From Clostridia bacterium (lineage in GTDB: Bacteria; Bacillota; Clostridia; Lutisporales; Lutisporaceae): 64,000 bases of DNA. The translations under genes and the position numbers were made by a program. Numbering within the stretch: the first letter of the stretch is position 1; each line of letters begins with the position of its first letter. A model generated the notes under the pieces. It was given only the letters and a program-made list of their open reading frames with translations. It was not told the origin of the DNA and did not search any database. The DNA is taken from NCBI GenBank assembly GCA_035628995.1, contig DASPIR010000002.1:1-64000 (forward strand), in the 5' to 3' direction. Below, one piece after another: positions 1 to 8,519 of this stretch.

Positions 1-136
1 CGAAACCGACTCCAAGATAAGATTTCCCACAGAGTAATCTGGTAAGACCCCATGTAGACTACATGGTTGATAGGTCGGAGGTGTAAGCACAGCAATGTGT
101 TCAGCTGACCGATACTAATAGGTCGAGGGCTTGATC
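1..136 (+). rRNA. 23S ribosomal RNA, 3' end (partial)
   Basis: The first ~136 bases read as the conserved 3' end of bacterial 23S rRNA, including the terminal block around GACCGATACTAATAGGTCGA and the closing GGGCTTGATC. The gene begins outside the window. The exact 3' end is set by similarity of the closing helix and may be off by a few bases. It is followed by a ~150-base spacer and 5S rRNA, the usual 23S-5S order. Confidence 0.95.
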
Positions 137-290
137 TAAAACAGGTTTTACACTTAGAAGTTCTCTTTTGCGGGTCCCTTTGCGAGAGCAACGGGATGTA
201 GCAAAAGTTAATAGAACATCTTAGTGGAAAACCGTAGAAGCTAACAAACTTTACGATAATATGCAGTTTTGAAGGTACAAACCTTCATAA
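137..290 (+). other. 23S-5S intergenic spacer
   Basis: This spacer carries no tRNA gene that I can recognise. It contains complementary stretches, for example TTCTCTTTTGC near 163-173 and GCAAAAGTTAATAGAA near 199-214, which could pair to form an rRNA processing stem. No coding potential is seen. Confidence 0.6.
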
Positions 291-407
291 TCTGGTGGCA
301 ATGACGGAGAGGTCACACCTGTTCCCATCCCGAACACAGAAGTTAAGCTCTCCAGTGTCGATGGTACTTGGACCGCAGGGTCCTGGGAGAGTAGATCGCC
401 GCCGGGT
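291..407 (+). rRNA. 5S ribosomal RNA
   Basis: A complete 5S rRNA of about 117 bases. It starts TCTGGTGGCAATGACGGAGA, contains the conserved loop region CCCATCCCGAACACAGAAGT and ends GATCGCCGCCGGGTA. The ends can pair to form helix I. It is the last gene of the rRNA operon and is followed at once by an intrinsic terminator. Confidence 0.95.
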
Positions 408-410
408 AAC

Positions 411-455
411 AAAAGAAACGATAGATATGATTCTATCGTTTCTTTTGTTTTTGTG
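411..455 (+). terminator. rRNA operon terminator
   Basis: A 15-bp perfect stem (411-425 with 432-446, core GAAACGATAGA / TCTATCGTTTC) with a 6-base loop, followed by a T-rich tract. This is a classical intrinsic terminator three bases after 5S rRNA. Confidence 0.92.
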
Positions 456-643
456 ATATTTTTTGTGCTATATGCGACTGATTTTTGTTACCCGTTAGCG
501 ACGAAGCGATGCTTCGTCGACTGCGATAGATTAAGGATAGCTGTTCTGCGCAGTGATGCTTATGGGCAGCTCATGCAGAAAGCTGGATCGCCGCCTGGGT
601 CGTACTTGTGGGTAGTTTGTTAAAGACTTGATTGCTGCCGGGT
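456..643 (+). repeat. Decayed 5S rRNA 3'-end copies
   Basis: Between the rRNA terminator and the kinase gene are two imperfect copies of the 5S 3' terminus: GGATCGCCGCCTGGGT near 583-598 and TTGATTGCTGCCGGGTAAAT near 629-648. The second is followed by its own terminator, like the real 5S. A hairpin GACGAAGC-GAT-GCTTCGTC lies near 499-517. The stretch looks like remnants of additional 5S or rRNA operon ends; no gene is seen here. Confidence 0.55.
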
Positions 644-689
644 AAATAAAAAATACGATGTGAGAAATCATATCGTATTTTTTATTTTT
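644..689 (+). terminator. Second, rRNA-like terminator
   Basis: Stem with core ATACGATGTGA (653-663) and TCATATCGTAT (668-678), loop GAAA, flanked by A-rich and T-rich arms. It follows the degenerate 5S-like 3' end in the same arrangement as the functional 5S terminator upstream, so it probably belonged to a lost 5S copy. Confidence 0.8.
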
Positions 690-719
690 GTCTAATCCTT
701 ATACTAAGTTTCGTTGTAA

Positions 720-727
720 TTCGACAA
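720..727. promoter_or_regulatory. Possible Spo0A box upstream of the sensor kinase
   Basis: TTCGACAA (complement TTGTCGAA) matches the core of the Spo0A binding site known from Bacillus and Clostridium. It lies about 220 bases upstream of the sensor kinase start; a TATAAT-like hexamer lies at 787-792. A single 8-base match could be chance. Confidence 0.35.
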
Positions 728-944
728 GATTTTACATAAAATTTACTGTTTGTCAATACATTATTTTTGAAATGTATAGTTTATTATATAATTGGTAGAC
801 CAATGAGTTTTTGGTTCTGTTTATAGAACTAGATAACTATATATATAAAAGGCATGTTTAAATTCCTTTTTATAGTCTATACTTATAATACTTGACAGCA
901 CTAGCTCTATTTGGAAGGAAATGTATATAAAGGGTGGGCATATA

Positions 945-2273
945 ATGAAAGAAATGTTAAGCAGCTTATCACTTAAAATTAAATATATTTTAGCATTGCT
1001 AGCTGCATTATTCTTTGCTTTCAATATGATATACGTAATTTTTATGTATGCAAATTCCAGCGTGGGCAGTGATAAGATGTTTAAAGCACTTGCTTTAAGC
1101 GAGGTGCTGCTTATACTGTTCATCAGCTACAGTATGTACAACCTTATAAAGAGTAACACAGTGCTTAAAAGTGCAACAGGAATTATGCGGGATGAAATGT
1201 CTGAAGGCAGTACAATATTTAATACAATTTCTGACGGAATAATAGTTGTTGACAATAAAGGAAAAGTTAGAAGTGTAAACCAAGGTTTATGCTGCATATT
1301 AGGACTTGAAGAAAATCAGATAATTAACAAGAACTTATATAGCTTGCTCATTGAGTGGGATACAGATAGCCAAAACAAATTGCTGCCGGGGATGGTGATT
1401 GAGTCTTTAGAGACGCAGAAGGAGTTCAGGCAGCAAGAGAAAGTATTTATCAGGAATACGGAAGTGCTTTATATTGATGTATCAACATATATGCTATGGA
1501 GTAAAAGCAGAAATTTAATGGGAGTTCTTGCGGTTGTCCATGATTTCACTCAAAAGAAAAAACTTGAGCAGCAGTTGATGCACGTAGAAAAGCTGGCAAC
1601 AGCCGGACAGTTGGCTGCAGAGCTGGCACATGAGATTAAAAATCCTATATGTTCTATTAAAGGACTTATTCAGATAATGGGAAAGAAGCACTGCCTCGAG
1701 GACAGTAAATATTATGAAGTGATTACAAGTGAGATAGAGAGGATAAGTGTACTCCTGCAAAGGTTTCTTGCTCTTACACAAAATAAGCCAAAGCTTGAGA
1801 AAACAAGCATTAACAAAGTTGTAGAAGAAATAGTACCTTTGGTCGAGAGCTATGCTGAGAACAAGAATATCAATATCAATGTGGATATGCAAAAAGGGAT
1901 GCCAAGCATTTATGCTGATAAGGAAAATATAAGGCAGGTAATAGTAAACATAGTTCAGAACGGAATTGATGCTCTACCCAGAAATGGGAGGATGAATATA
2001 AGCATTTGGTTCGATCAGATAAATGATTTTATTAAAATGGAGTTCAAGGATAATGGGAGCGGTATAAAGCCGGAGTATCTGGATAAGATTTTTGAACCGT
2101 TCTTTACAACAAAAGACAATGGTTCAGGTTTGGGACTCGCAATATCGCATAAGATAATTGAGAATCATTGTGGAAAGCTGTTTGCTTTTAACAATCTGGA
2201 TGGAGGAGCTACATTTGTAATAGAGCTTCCTGCTGCTAAAAGTTATGATATGGTTAGTAACATTCTTTCTTAA
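945..2273 (+). CDS. Membrane-bound PAS-domain sensor histidine kinase
   Basis: A 442-aa two-component kinase. Two membrane segments (about residues 13-34 and 50-66) are followed by a PAS domain (about 85-190), a HisKA dimerisation domain with phospho-acceptor His229 in ELAHEIKNP, and an HATPase domain with N box ([10 protein letters not shown]), G1 (DNGSGI), F box (FEPFFTTK) and G2 (GSGLGLAI). The layout resembles sporulation kinases and NtrB-type kinases. No response regulator is adjacent, so it is an orphan. The ATG at 945 is preferred over the one at 921 because AGGGTGGG lies 6 bases ahead of it, while the AAGGAA before 921 leaves no spacing. Its signal and partner are unknown; a Spo0A-linked role is an inference. 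Confidence 0.88.
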   Translation: MKEMLSSLSLKIKYILALLAALFFAFNMIYVIFMYANSSVGSDKMFKALALSEVLLILFISYSMYNLIKSNTVLKSATGIMRDEMSEGSTIFNTISDGIIVVDNKGKVRSVNQGLCCILGLEENQIINKNLYSLLIEWDTDSQNKLLPGMVIESLETQKEFRQQEKVFIRNTEVLYIDVSTYMLWSKSRNLMGVLAVVHDFTQKKKLEQQLMHVEKLATAGQLAAELAHEIKNPICSIKGLIQIMGKKHCLEDSKYYEVITSEIERISVLLQRFLALTQNKPKLEKTSINKVVEEIVPLVESYAENKNININVDMQKGMPSIYADKENIRQVIVNIVQNGIDALPRNGRMNISIWFDQINDFIKMEFKDNGSGIKPEYLDKIFEPFFTTKDNGSGLGLAISHKIIENHCGKLFAFNNLDGGATFVIELPAAKSYDMVSNILS

Positions 2274-2282
2274 ACAAGCAAT

Positions 2283-2326
2283 AAAAAAGTCGCATTTGAC
2301 AAGTTCAATTGCGGCTTTTTTTATTA
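2283..2326. terminator. Bidirectional terminator between kinase and ytvI
   Basis: AAAAAAGTCGCA (2283-2294) pairs with TGCGGCTTTTTT (2310-2321) with one G-U pair and a 15-base loop. A and T tracts on either side allow termination of both convergent genes. Confidence 0.85.
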
Positions 2327-2353
2327 TTTTTATTCGGTTAATCATTTCAATAT

Positions 2354-3418
2354 TTACTTGAACTTTGGCAGTATCCCTGCATGCTGGCAGGCTTTTATTG
2401 CAACCACTGAAGTGGGTCCGAGAATAAGACCTGCCGGACCTATAAGCTTCAAGCCTGCAAACATTGACATAAGTGTGACAACGGGATGTATCCCTAGCTG
2501 CTGCCCTACTATCTTTGGTTCTATCATATACCTTACAACTGTTATTATTCCGTATAGCACAAGAAGTGCAACGCCCATCCTGTAATTTCCCATTACAAAG
2601 TTTGTAATTGCCCAAGGGACGTAAATGCCCCCGGTACCGAGAACAGGAAGTATATCAAGCAAAGCTATGACGATTGCTAAAGTAAAGGCATAGTCAACAC
2701 CTATAAAGGTCAACCCTATAAAGGATTCAGAAAAGGTCACGCTCAATATTATTGATTGAGCTTTTAGGAAACCTATCAAGGCCCCGAAGAGATCTGTTTT
2801 TAATGAAGTTAGTTTTGTGCCCCAGGGTGATGGAAGCTGTCTGAAAACAAAATCCTTTATAATATATTTATCTTTTGTCAGGAAGAAGGTTGCAATAAGT
2901 GTAATTATCAAGAATATCAATGTAGACGGCAGTGCTGTTAAAGTATTTATCAACCATGTTGTTGTATGGCTTAAGAAGGTTGTGGCTTTCTCAAAGACAG
3001 TTTTGAGCACATCCTGTATAATGTTGAGAGCTTCAGGAGGCAGTTGAAGATACAAGTCGGTGACCTGCTGAATTATTTTAGCAGAAAGGTTGTACAACCC
3101 CTCATAATAGTTCGGCAGCCTGTCATAAAGCTTTATGAATTCATATACAATTCTAGTAACTGCGAATATTGAAAAAGCAATAAAGCCCCCAAGAAAAAGC
3201 AAGATTGACAATGCCACAGAAATGCCACGCTTCAGCTTTAACTTCTGAAAGAACTTTACAAGAGGCTCAAGTATAAAGGACAATACTAATGCAGTAATAA
3301 AAGGTGTGAAATATATTAATACAAGCCTGAGTGCAAAATATGAAATCAAAGCTATTGTCAAATATGCCAATACCCTTAGTATTATATGCAAATATTTTTC
3401 TATCTCCGGTCGGAGCAT
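2354..3418 (-). CDS. ytvI: AI-2E family permease, YtvI-like sporulation membrane protein
   Basis: A 354-aa polytopic membrane protein of the AI-2E/PerM family (PF01594), with hydrophobic segments in the N-terminal third, a central soluble stretch rich in helices, and C-terminal segments including the family-typical LLDILPVLGTGGIYVPWA and VVRYMIEPKIVG. It best matches the sporulation integral membrane protein YtvI of Bacillus and Clostridia, whose molecular role is not established. The ATG at 3418 is chosen because GGGGAG lies 7 bases upstream; an in-frame TTG at 3433 overlaps that site. Single-gene unit, convergent with the kinase. Confidence 0.8.
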   Translation of the reverse strand: MLRPEIEKYLHIILRVLAYLTIALISYFALRLVLIYFTPFITALVLSFILEPLVKFFQKLKLKRGISVALSILLFLGGFIAFSIFAVTRIVYEFIKLYDRLPNYYEGLYNLSAKIIQQVTDLYLQLPPEALNIIQDVLKTVFEKATTFLSHTTTWLINTLTALPSTLIFLIITLIATFFLTKDKYIIKDFVFRQLPSPWGTKLTSLKTDLFGALIGFLKAQSIILSVTFSESFIGLTFIGVDYAFTLAIVIALLDILPVLGTGGIYVPWAITNFVMGNYRMGVALLVLYGIITVVRYMIEPKIVGQQLGIHPVVTLMSMFAGLKLIGPAGLILGPTSVVAIKACQHAGILPKFK

Positions 3419-3433
3419 AATATCACTCCCCAA

Positions 3434-3758
3434 TATCTAATTGTTGTTTTTTTACAATTAACCCCATACTACTATATATGCAGCTGAAAGGAATACGCTA
3501 CTTTCTTTATTATATATAATGCAAGTGCAATAATCAAACAATATTAAGAGAACAATAACATTTTATGGGGTATATTGAGAAATTAATAATAATAATAAAA
3601 TATACAGGCGAAATATGCGAATTTAACAAATAATAGTATATATTTCTATAAGCCTTTATTGTGTCTTGATTTATTAGTATAATTAGATTATTAAATCAAT
3701 GCGGTTAATACTAATAATAGCCAATAACATTAAAAATATTCACAAGGAGAATCTTAAA
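3434..3758. other. AT-rich intergenic region upstream of fumarase
   Basis: About 325 bases between the divergent ytvI and fumarase genes. A TATAAT at 3678-3683 could be the -10 of the fumarase promoter, but no good -35 lies at the right distance. No gene, strong hairpin or riboswitch is recognised. Confidence 0.5.
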
Positions 3759-4601
3759 GTGAGAGAGATAAATGTAGATGTAATTTGCGAAACGATAAAG
3801 GAGCTTTTCATAAATGCTAATTACTATTTGTGCGCAGATATAAGAAAAAGAATCGATGAATATAGAGGCATAGAGATTTCTCCTATAGGAAAGGAAATAT
3901 TGGATAAAATAATTGAAAACGCAGACATGGCTGCAAGAAATCAAGTAGCTATATGTCAGGACACCGGTATGAGCGTGGTATTCCTTGAAGTAGGACAGGA
4001 AGTCTGCTTTGTCGGCGGTGATATTAATGAAGCTGTTAATTCGGGAGTTCGAAGAGCTTATAAGGATGGATACCTCAGGAAGTCAGTTGTGGCTGATCCG
4101 ATTAGTAGAGTAAATACCGGTGATAATACTCCGGCCATAGTATACTATGATATAGTGCCGGGAGATAAGGTACAGATACAGATTATGCCAAAGGGCTTCG
4201 GAAGTGAAAACATGAGTGGTATAAAAATGCTGAAGCCCTCAGATGGAGTGGAAGGGGTAACAGAGTTTGTGCTGGATACGGTAGTCAAGGCAGGTTCTAA
4301 TCCATGCCCGCCAATTATAGTAGGGGTTGGTATAGGGGGAACCTTTGAAAAGGCAGCTTTGATGGCGAAGAAAGCTTTGCTGCGACCCTTGGACAAGGGT
4401 AATGATGATAGTTATTACAGAGAACTTGAAACAGCTCTTCTGCATAAAATAAACAACTTAGGAATCGGACCTCAAGGGATGGGAGGCATCACGACGGCTC
4501 TCTCGGTTAACATAGAAGCCTATGCTACACATTTTGCCGGATTGCCTGTAGCTGTGAATATTACCTGCCATGCATCCAGGCATATGGAAAGGGTAATCTA
4601 G
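3759..4601 (+). CDS. Fumarate hydratase, alpha subunit (class I, iron-sulfur)
   Basis: A 280-aa N-terminal half of a two-subunit class I fumarase or closely related tartrate dehydratase. These enzymes interconvert fumarate and malate with a labile [4Fe-4S] cluster. Seen: CQDTGMSVVF with the first cluster cysteine, FGSENMSGIKML, NPCPPIIVGVGIGG with a second cysteine, and a C-terminal THFAGLPVAVNITCHASRH with a third. The GTG at 3759 is chosen because AAGGAG lies 9 bases upstream and it gives the usual ~280-aa length; an upstream ATG at 3699 lacks a ribosome site. The beta subunit follows after 32 bases. Distinguishing fumarase from tartrate dehydratase by sequence alone is uncertain. Confidence 0.92.
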   Translation: MREINVDVICETIKELFINANYYLCADIRKRIDEYRGIEISPIGKEILDKIIENADMAARNQVAICQDTGMSVVFLEVGQEVCFVGGDINEAVNSGVRRAYKDGYLRKSVVADPISRVNTGDNTPAIVYYDIVPGDKVQIQIMPKGFGSENMSGIKMLKPSDGVEGVTEFVLDTVVKAGSNPCPPIIVGVGIGGTFEKAALMAKKALLRPLDKGNDDSYYRELETALLHKINNLGIGPQGMGGITTALSVNIEAYATHFAGLPVAVNITCHASRHMERVI

Positions 4602-4633
4602 CCATTTTTCAGTGAAAGGAAGAAATATAGAAT

Positions 4634-5206
4634 ATGAATAAGAGAATAACAACACCTCTTACAGACGAGGATATAATGCAATTGAATGCTGGAGATCCTG
4701 TGCTGCTTAGCGGGGTTATATATACTGCCAGAGATGCGGTTCACAAAAAGATGCATGAGGCGCTGGAAAACGGGCAAGACTTACCTATTGATGTACGGCA
4801 GCAGGTTATATATTATGCAGGACCGTGTCCAGCCAGACCTGGTGCTGTTGCAGGTCCTTTCGGTCCCACTACCGCTGGAAGGATGGATAAGTATGCTCCT
4901 GAGCTTATCGAGCTTGGGCTTAAGGGTATGATTGGCAAAGGTGATAGAGGGTCGGTTGTTGTTGAAGCGATGAAAAAGAGCAATGCCGTTTATTTCGCAG
5001 CTATTGGCGGGTTGGGAGCTTATATTGCGGCGACAATAGAGTCACAAGAGGTGATTGCATACGACGAGCTGGGAGCGGAAGCCTTAATGAAGCTTACGGT
5101 AAAAGACTTTCCACTCATAGTAGCTATAGATAGCAGGGGTAACAACCTTTATCACACAGAACCTGAGAAATATAAGGGCAAATTTGCCGAAGTGCTTTTA
5201 AAGTAG
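4634..5206 (+). CDS. Fumarate hydratase, beta subunit (class I)
   Basis: A 190-aa C-terminal domain partner of the preceding gene. It shows the family signatures GPTTAGRMD, KGDRG and the early TPLTDEDIMQLNAGD, and has the usual length of the separate beta subunit. It starts at an ATG behind AAAGGAAG. Together the two genes encode the heterodimeric, oxygen-sensitive fumarase expected in an anaerobe, probably working in a reductive or partial TCA pathway. The next gene begins 14 bases on, so the decarboxylase gene may be cotranscribed. Confidence 0.92.
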   Translation: MNKRITTPLTDEDIMQLNAGDPVLLSGVIYTARDAVHKKMHEALENGQDLPIDVRQQVIYYAGPCPARPGAVAGPFGPTTAGRMDKYAPELIELGLKGMIGKGDRGSVVVEAMKKSNAVYFAAIGGLGAYIAATIESQEVIAYDELGAEALMKLTVKDFPLIVAIDSRGNNLYHTEPEKYKGKFAEVLLK

Positions 5207-5220
5207 TTAGGGGGCATTTG

Positions 5221-6672
5221 ATGAATCTTAACAGCATACCAATATTAAAATCGCTTATAGCATACAGGGATGAGGGAGTTGTGTCCTTTCATATGCCGGG
5301 ACATAAAAACGGTGACATATACAAGAAAGCAGGCATGGAATTTCTAAACGGTGATTTGTTGGCGCTGGACACCACCGAGGTGCCCGGAATTGACAACCTC
5401 CATTGTCCTGAGAGCTCTATACTATTAGCCCAAAAACTTGCTGCAGAAGCTTTTGGTGCAGAGCATTCTTTTTTTCTGGTCAACGGAACCACCTCTGGGA
5501 TTTATTCAATGATAATGGCAGCAGCAAATCCCGGAGATAAGATAATAATACCGCGCAACTGTCATAGGTCGGTGTATGGGGCTGTAATATTAGGCAGGCT
5601 GGTACCGGTGTATATAGATCCGGAAATGGATGATGAGCTTGGAATAGCAATGGGTATAAAACCTGAAACGGTAGAATATATATTGGAAAAGCATAGTGAT
5701 GCAAAAGCTGTTGTTATTACGAGCCCTACCTATTATGGAGTATGCTCTGATATTAGAAGAATCGCAGAGATAGTGCACGAAAAGGGTATGCTGCTTCTTG
5801 TTGATGAAGCCCACGGCTCTCATTTGAGCTTCAATGAAAGGCTGCCCGTGTCGGCGCTCGAAGCAGGTGCAGATATGACTGCACAAAGCATTCATAAGAC
5901 GCTTCCTGCGATGACTCAGAGCTCGATGCTGCATGTAAAATCTTCAAGGGTAGACATAGAAAAGCTGAAGCTATTTCTGCAGCTGACCCAGACAACAAGT
6001 CCCTCGCATATACTTCTGGCCTCATTGGATACTGCAAGATATATAATGCAGGAGTTAGGTCACGAGCTCTTGGAAGATGCTATAGCTTGGAGTAATGAGG
6101 CAAGAAATAAAATCAACAGCATTGCGGGACTGTACTGTTTGGATTTTGACAGGATAGGCACATATGGTATCAGCGATTTGGATCCAACAAGGATAACTGT
6201 AAATTTCAGTGCTGCTGGAATGAGTGGTACCAGAGCTGAAGCTATATTGAGAAAGGACTTCAAGATACAAGTCGAAATGGCCGATTTATATAATATAGTT
6301 GCATTAACGACAATAGGTAACCACCGAGCCGACTATGAAAGGCTGGTGGATGCATTGAGGGGCATTGCAAAGACCGCGGGAAGCATAAGGACAGAGGTAA
6401 AGACTACAAAAGCCTTTATTAAGCCTCCAGAGCTTTCTATCTTGCCGTGGGAAGCGGTATACTGTGAGAAAGAGCATGTGGAAGCTTCTGAAAGCATAGG
6501 CAGGGTATGCGGAGAAATGATAATACCTTATCCTCCGGGGATACCCATTCTGATGCCCGGAGAGATGATTACCCGGGAAGCTTATGAGTATCTGAAACTC
6601 TGCGTGCAGCAACGGATAAAGATAAACGGGGCTTATGATAATAAGCTGGAAACGGTATGTGTGATAAAGTAA
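5221..6672 (+). CDS. PLP-dependent Orn/Lys/Arg decarboxylase family protein (YaaO-like)
   Basis: A 483-aa fold-type I PLP enzyme. The start FHMPGHKNG, the VNGTTSGIYSMI cofactor region, DEAHGSH and the PLP lysine at about residue 226 in SIHKTLPAMTQ are typical of the short arginine/lysine/ornithine decarboxylase group. The C-terminal domain ends with IPYPPGIPILMPGE. The ATG at 5221 is preferred over TTG at 5218 on spacing from AGGGGG. In Bacillus the homolog yaaO lies just upstream of tmk-darA; here darA follows directly after 21 bases. Substrate (arginine, lysine or ornithine) cannot be told from sequence. Confidence 0.85.
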   Translation: MNLNSIPILKSLIAYRDEGVVSFHMPGHKNGDIYKKAGMEFLNGDLLALDTTEVPGIDNLHCPESSILLAQKLAAEAFGAEHSFFLVNGTTSGIYSMIMAAANPGDKIIIPRNCHRSVYGAVILGRLVPVYIDPEMDDELGIAMGIKPETVEYILEKHSDAKAVVITSPTYYGVCSDIRRIAEIVHEKGMLLLVDEAHGSHLSFNERLPVSALEAGADMTAQSIHKTLPAMTQSSMLHVKSSRVDIEKLKLFLQLTQTTSPSHILLASLDTARYIMQELGHELLEDAIAWSNEARNKINSIAGLYCLDFDRIGTYGISDLDPTRITVNFSAAGMSGTRAEAILRKDFKIQVEMADLYNIVALTTIGNHRADYERLVDALRGIAKTAGSIRTEVKTTKAFIKPPELSILPWEAVYCEKEHVEASESIGRVCGEMIIPYPPGIPILMPGEMITREAYEYLKLCVQQRIKINGAYDNKLETVCVIK

Positions 6673-6693
6673 ATATTTCAAGGAGGAATAGCA

Positions 6694-7023
6694 ATGAAAC
6701 TTGTATTAGCAGTTGTACAGGATGATGATGTTGATGATTTGGTGGAAAAGTTAGTCAAAGAGAAGCTCAGCAGCACAAAGCTTGCTTCAACCGGCGGGTT
6801 CTTAAGGGAAGGAAATACTACACTTATGATTGGTGTGGAAAAGGATAGGGTAGATTCAGTAATAACCATAATCAAGGATATCTGCAAGAGCAGGAAGCAG
6901 ACCTTTACCACCCCTATTCCGCCTACAGGCTCTGCGGGAGTGTTTATTCCATATCCTATAGATGTAATGGTTGGTGGGGCGACAATATTTGTAGTTGACA
7001 TTGACAGGTTTGAGAAGGTATAA
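6694..7023 (+). CDS. darA: Cyclic-di-AMP receptor DarA (PII-like)
   Basis: A 109-aa PII-like signalling protein, known as DarA/PstA/YaaQ, which forms a trimer and binds cyclic di-AMP. Characteristic sequence: MKLVLAVVQDDD, LASTGGFLREGNTTLMIGV and a glycine-rich GGATIFVVDID near the end. Length and neighbours (yaaR, holB, ricT downstream) match the family. Start ATG behind AAGGAGG. The output of DarA signalling is not known. The tmk gene usually found next to it is missing here. Confidence 0.92.
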   Translation: MKLVLAVVQDDDVDDLVEKLVKEKLSSTKLASTGGFLREGNTTLMIGVEKDRVDSVITIIKDICKSRKQTFTTPIPPTGSAGVFIPYPIDVMVGGATIFVVDIDRFEKV

Positions 7024-7034
7024 GGAGTATCAAT

Positions 7035-7490
7035 ATGAAAATATCTGATATACAAAGCCATCCGAGTACAATTTCCAGTGCTTTGGCACGAGAAGACAGG
7101 AGATCGGATATCACAAGCGACAGGTCAAGTTTTGGCGATACACTCAAGAAAACAGCGGAGCAGGACTTGACAAGCCGCTTAAACAGGCTGATGAGTGATA
7201 TCGAGAAGCAAGGGGAACACCTGTCCAAAAATATGGATATAAAGGAATTGAAAAATTATAAGAAGCTTATTTCAGAATTCATGGGCGAAGTAGTGAACAA
7301 CTCGCTTAAATTCTCAAAGCAAAGCCATTTTGACAGAAGAGGGAGACATAAGGTATATGCCCTTGTAAAAAAGGTAAATGCCAAGGTTGAGGAGCTTAGC
7401 AGAGAATTTATGAAGGAACAGAAGGACAACATAAAGATACTTGATAGTATAGGAACCATTAAGGGTATGCTTTTTGACATGTACATGTAG
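7035..7490 (+). CDS. yaaR: YaaR family protein (DUF327)
   Basis: A 151-aa mostly helical protein matching the YaaR/DUF327 family in size, in the late motif SHFDRRGRHKVYALVKKV and in its position between darA and holB. The function is unknown in all organisms I know of. The N-terminal 35 residues are polar and probably disordered, the rest predicts helices. Start ATG 12 bases after the darA stop, with AAGGAG; clearly part of the same operon. Confidence 0.85.
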   Translation: MKISDIQSHPSTISSALAREDRRSDITSDRSSFGDTLKKTAEQDLTSRLNRLMSDIEKQGEHLSKNMDIKELKNYKKLISEFMGEVVNNSLKFSKQSHFDRRGRHKVYALVKKVNAKVEELSREFMKEQKDNIKILDSIGTIKGMLFDMYM

Positions 7491-7514
7491 TTCCTGGTGA
7501 AAAGGAGAATGGTA

Positions 7515-8519
7515 ATGGGTTTTAGTGACGTAGCAGGTCAGAGGGTAATAGTGGAAAGTCTAAAAAATGCAATAAAAAACGATATGACTGCAAACGGTTA
7601 TATTTTCAGTGGATCTAAAGGCTGTGGTAAGAAGCTCATGGCCTTTATTTTTGCCGCAGCTTTAAACTGCACCGGGGCAGTTTCGGAGAAGCCCTGCGGC
7701 AGCTGCAGCTCCTGCATAAGGACAGGCAGTGGCAATCATCCAAATGTAGAAGTTGTGAGACCTACCGGCCAGAGTATAAAAATTAAACAGATCCGCCAAA
7801 TAATTAGTGATGCCGCCAAAAAGCCATTTGAAAGCGGATTTAAGGTAATAATAATTGAAAATGTAGAAAAGATGACTCATGATGCACAGGACGCATTCTT
7901 GAAAACTCTAGAAGAACCACCTGAAAATACTGTATTTATACTGCTTGCAGAAAACCATGACCTTTTACTGCCTACTATTGTTTCAAGATGCCAGATATAT
8001 CAGTTCAAACCGGTAGATATGAAGGAAATGAAGGATTTCATAGAAGAAAAGTACGATTATCCATTAGAAGAGGTTGAAGCGGCGGTGCGGTACTCCAAGG
8101 GCGTTGTTGGCAAGGCACTTGACTTTCTTCAGGATAAGGAGAGTCTCAGGGCTCGTGAAAGGTTTGTGGATATACTTGAGAAGGCTTTGATGGGGAATGG
8201 GAGTGAGGCATTACTTCTTGCTTCAGCAGTTGTTGAGGATAAGGAGGCAGCGGAAAGGTTCATGGAGTTTTCGCTGGTCTGGTTTAGGGATTTGATGGTT
8301 TACAGGGAGAGTCAAGGAGCTCACGAGCAGCTTATTATCAATATTGACAGCTTGGATAGATTGGCAAAGCATAATACTGTTTTGACGGATGTCAAATTAA
8401 ACAGTATAATAGATATAATTAAGAATACTACGAGGTATGTCAAGCATAATGTTGGTATAAAAAACAGTGTAGATGGCATGCTATTAAATATTGTGGAGGT
8501 AAGTTTATACAATGGTTAA
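7515..8519 (+). CDS. holB: DNA polymerase III subunit delta'
   Basis: A 334-aa clamp-loader subunit, a AAA+ family protein. It has a modified P-loop (GSKGCGKKLMA), a four-cysteine zinc module (CGSCSSC plus an earlier Cys), the segment THDAQDAFLKTLEEPPENT and the SRCQ sensor motif, all typical of delta'. The C-terminal half is the helical collar domain. The ATG at 7515, 7 bases after GGAG, is preferred; in-frame ATG at 7509 and GTG at 7497 are too close to or overlap the ribosome site. It overlaps ricT by 8 bases, implying translational coupling. Confidence 0.92.
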   Translation: MGFSDVAGQRVIVESLKNAIKNDMTANGYIFSGSKGCGKKLMAFIFAAALNCTGAVSEKPCGSCSSCIRTGSGNHPNVEVVRPTGQSIKIKQIRQIISDAAKKPFESGFKVIIIENVEKMTHDAQDAFLKTLEEPPENTVFILLAENHDLLLPTIVSRCQIYQFKPVDMKEMKDFIEEKYDYPLEEVEAAVRYSKGVVGKALDFLQDKESLRARERFVDILEKALMGNGSEALLLASAVVEDKEAAERFMEFSLVWFRDLMVYRESQGAHEQLIINIDSLDRLAKHNTVLTDVKLNSIIDIIKNTTRYVKHNVGIKNSVDGMLLNIVEVSLYNG

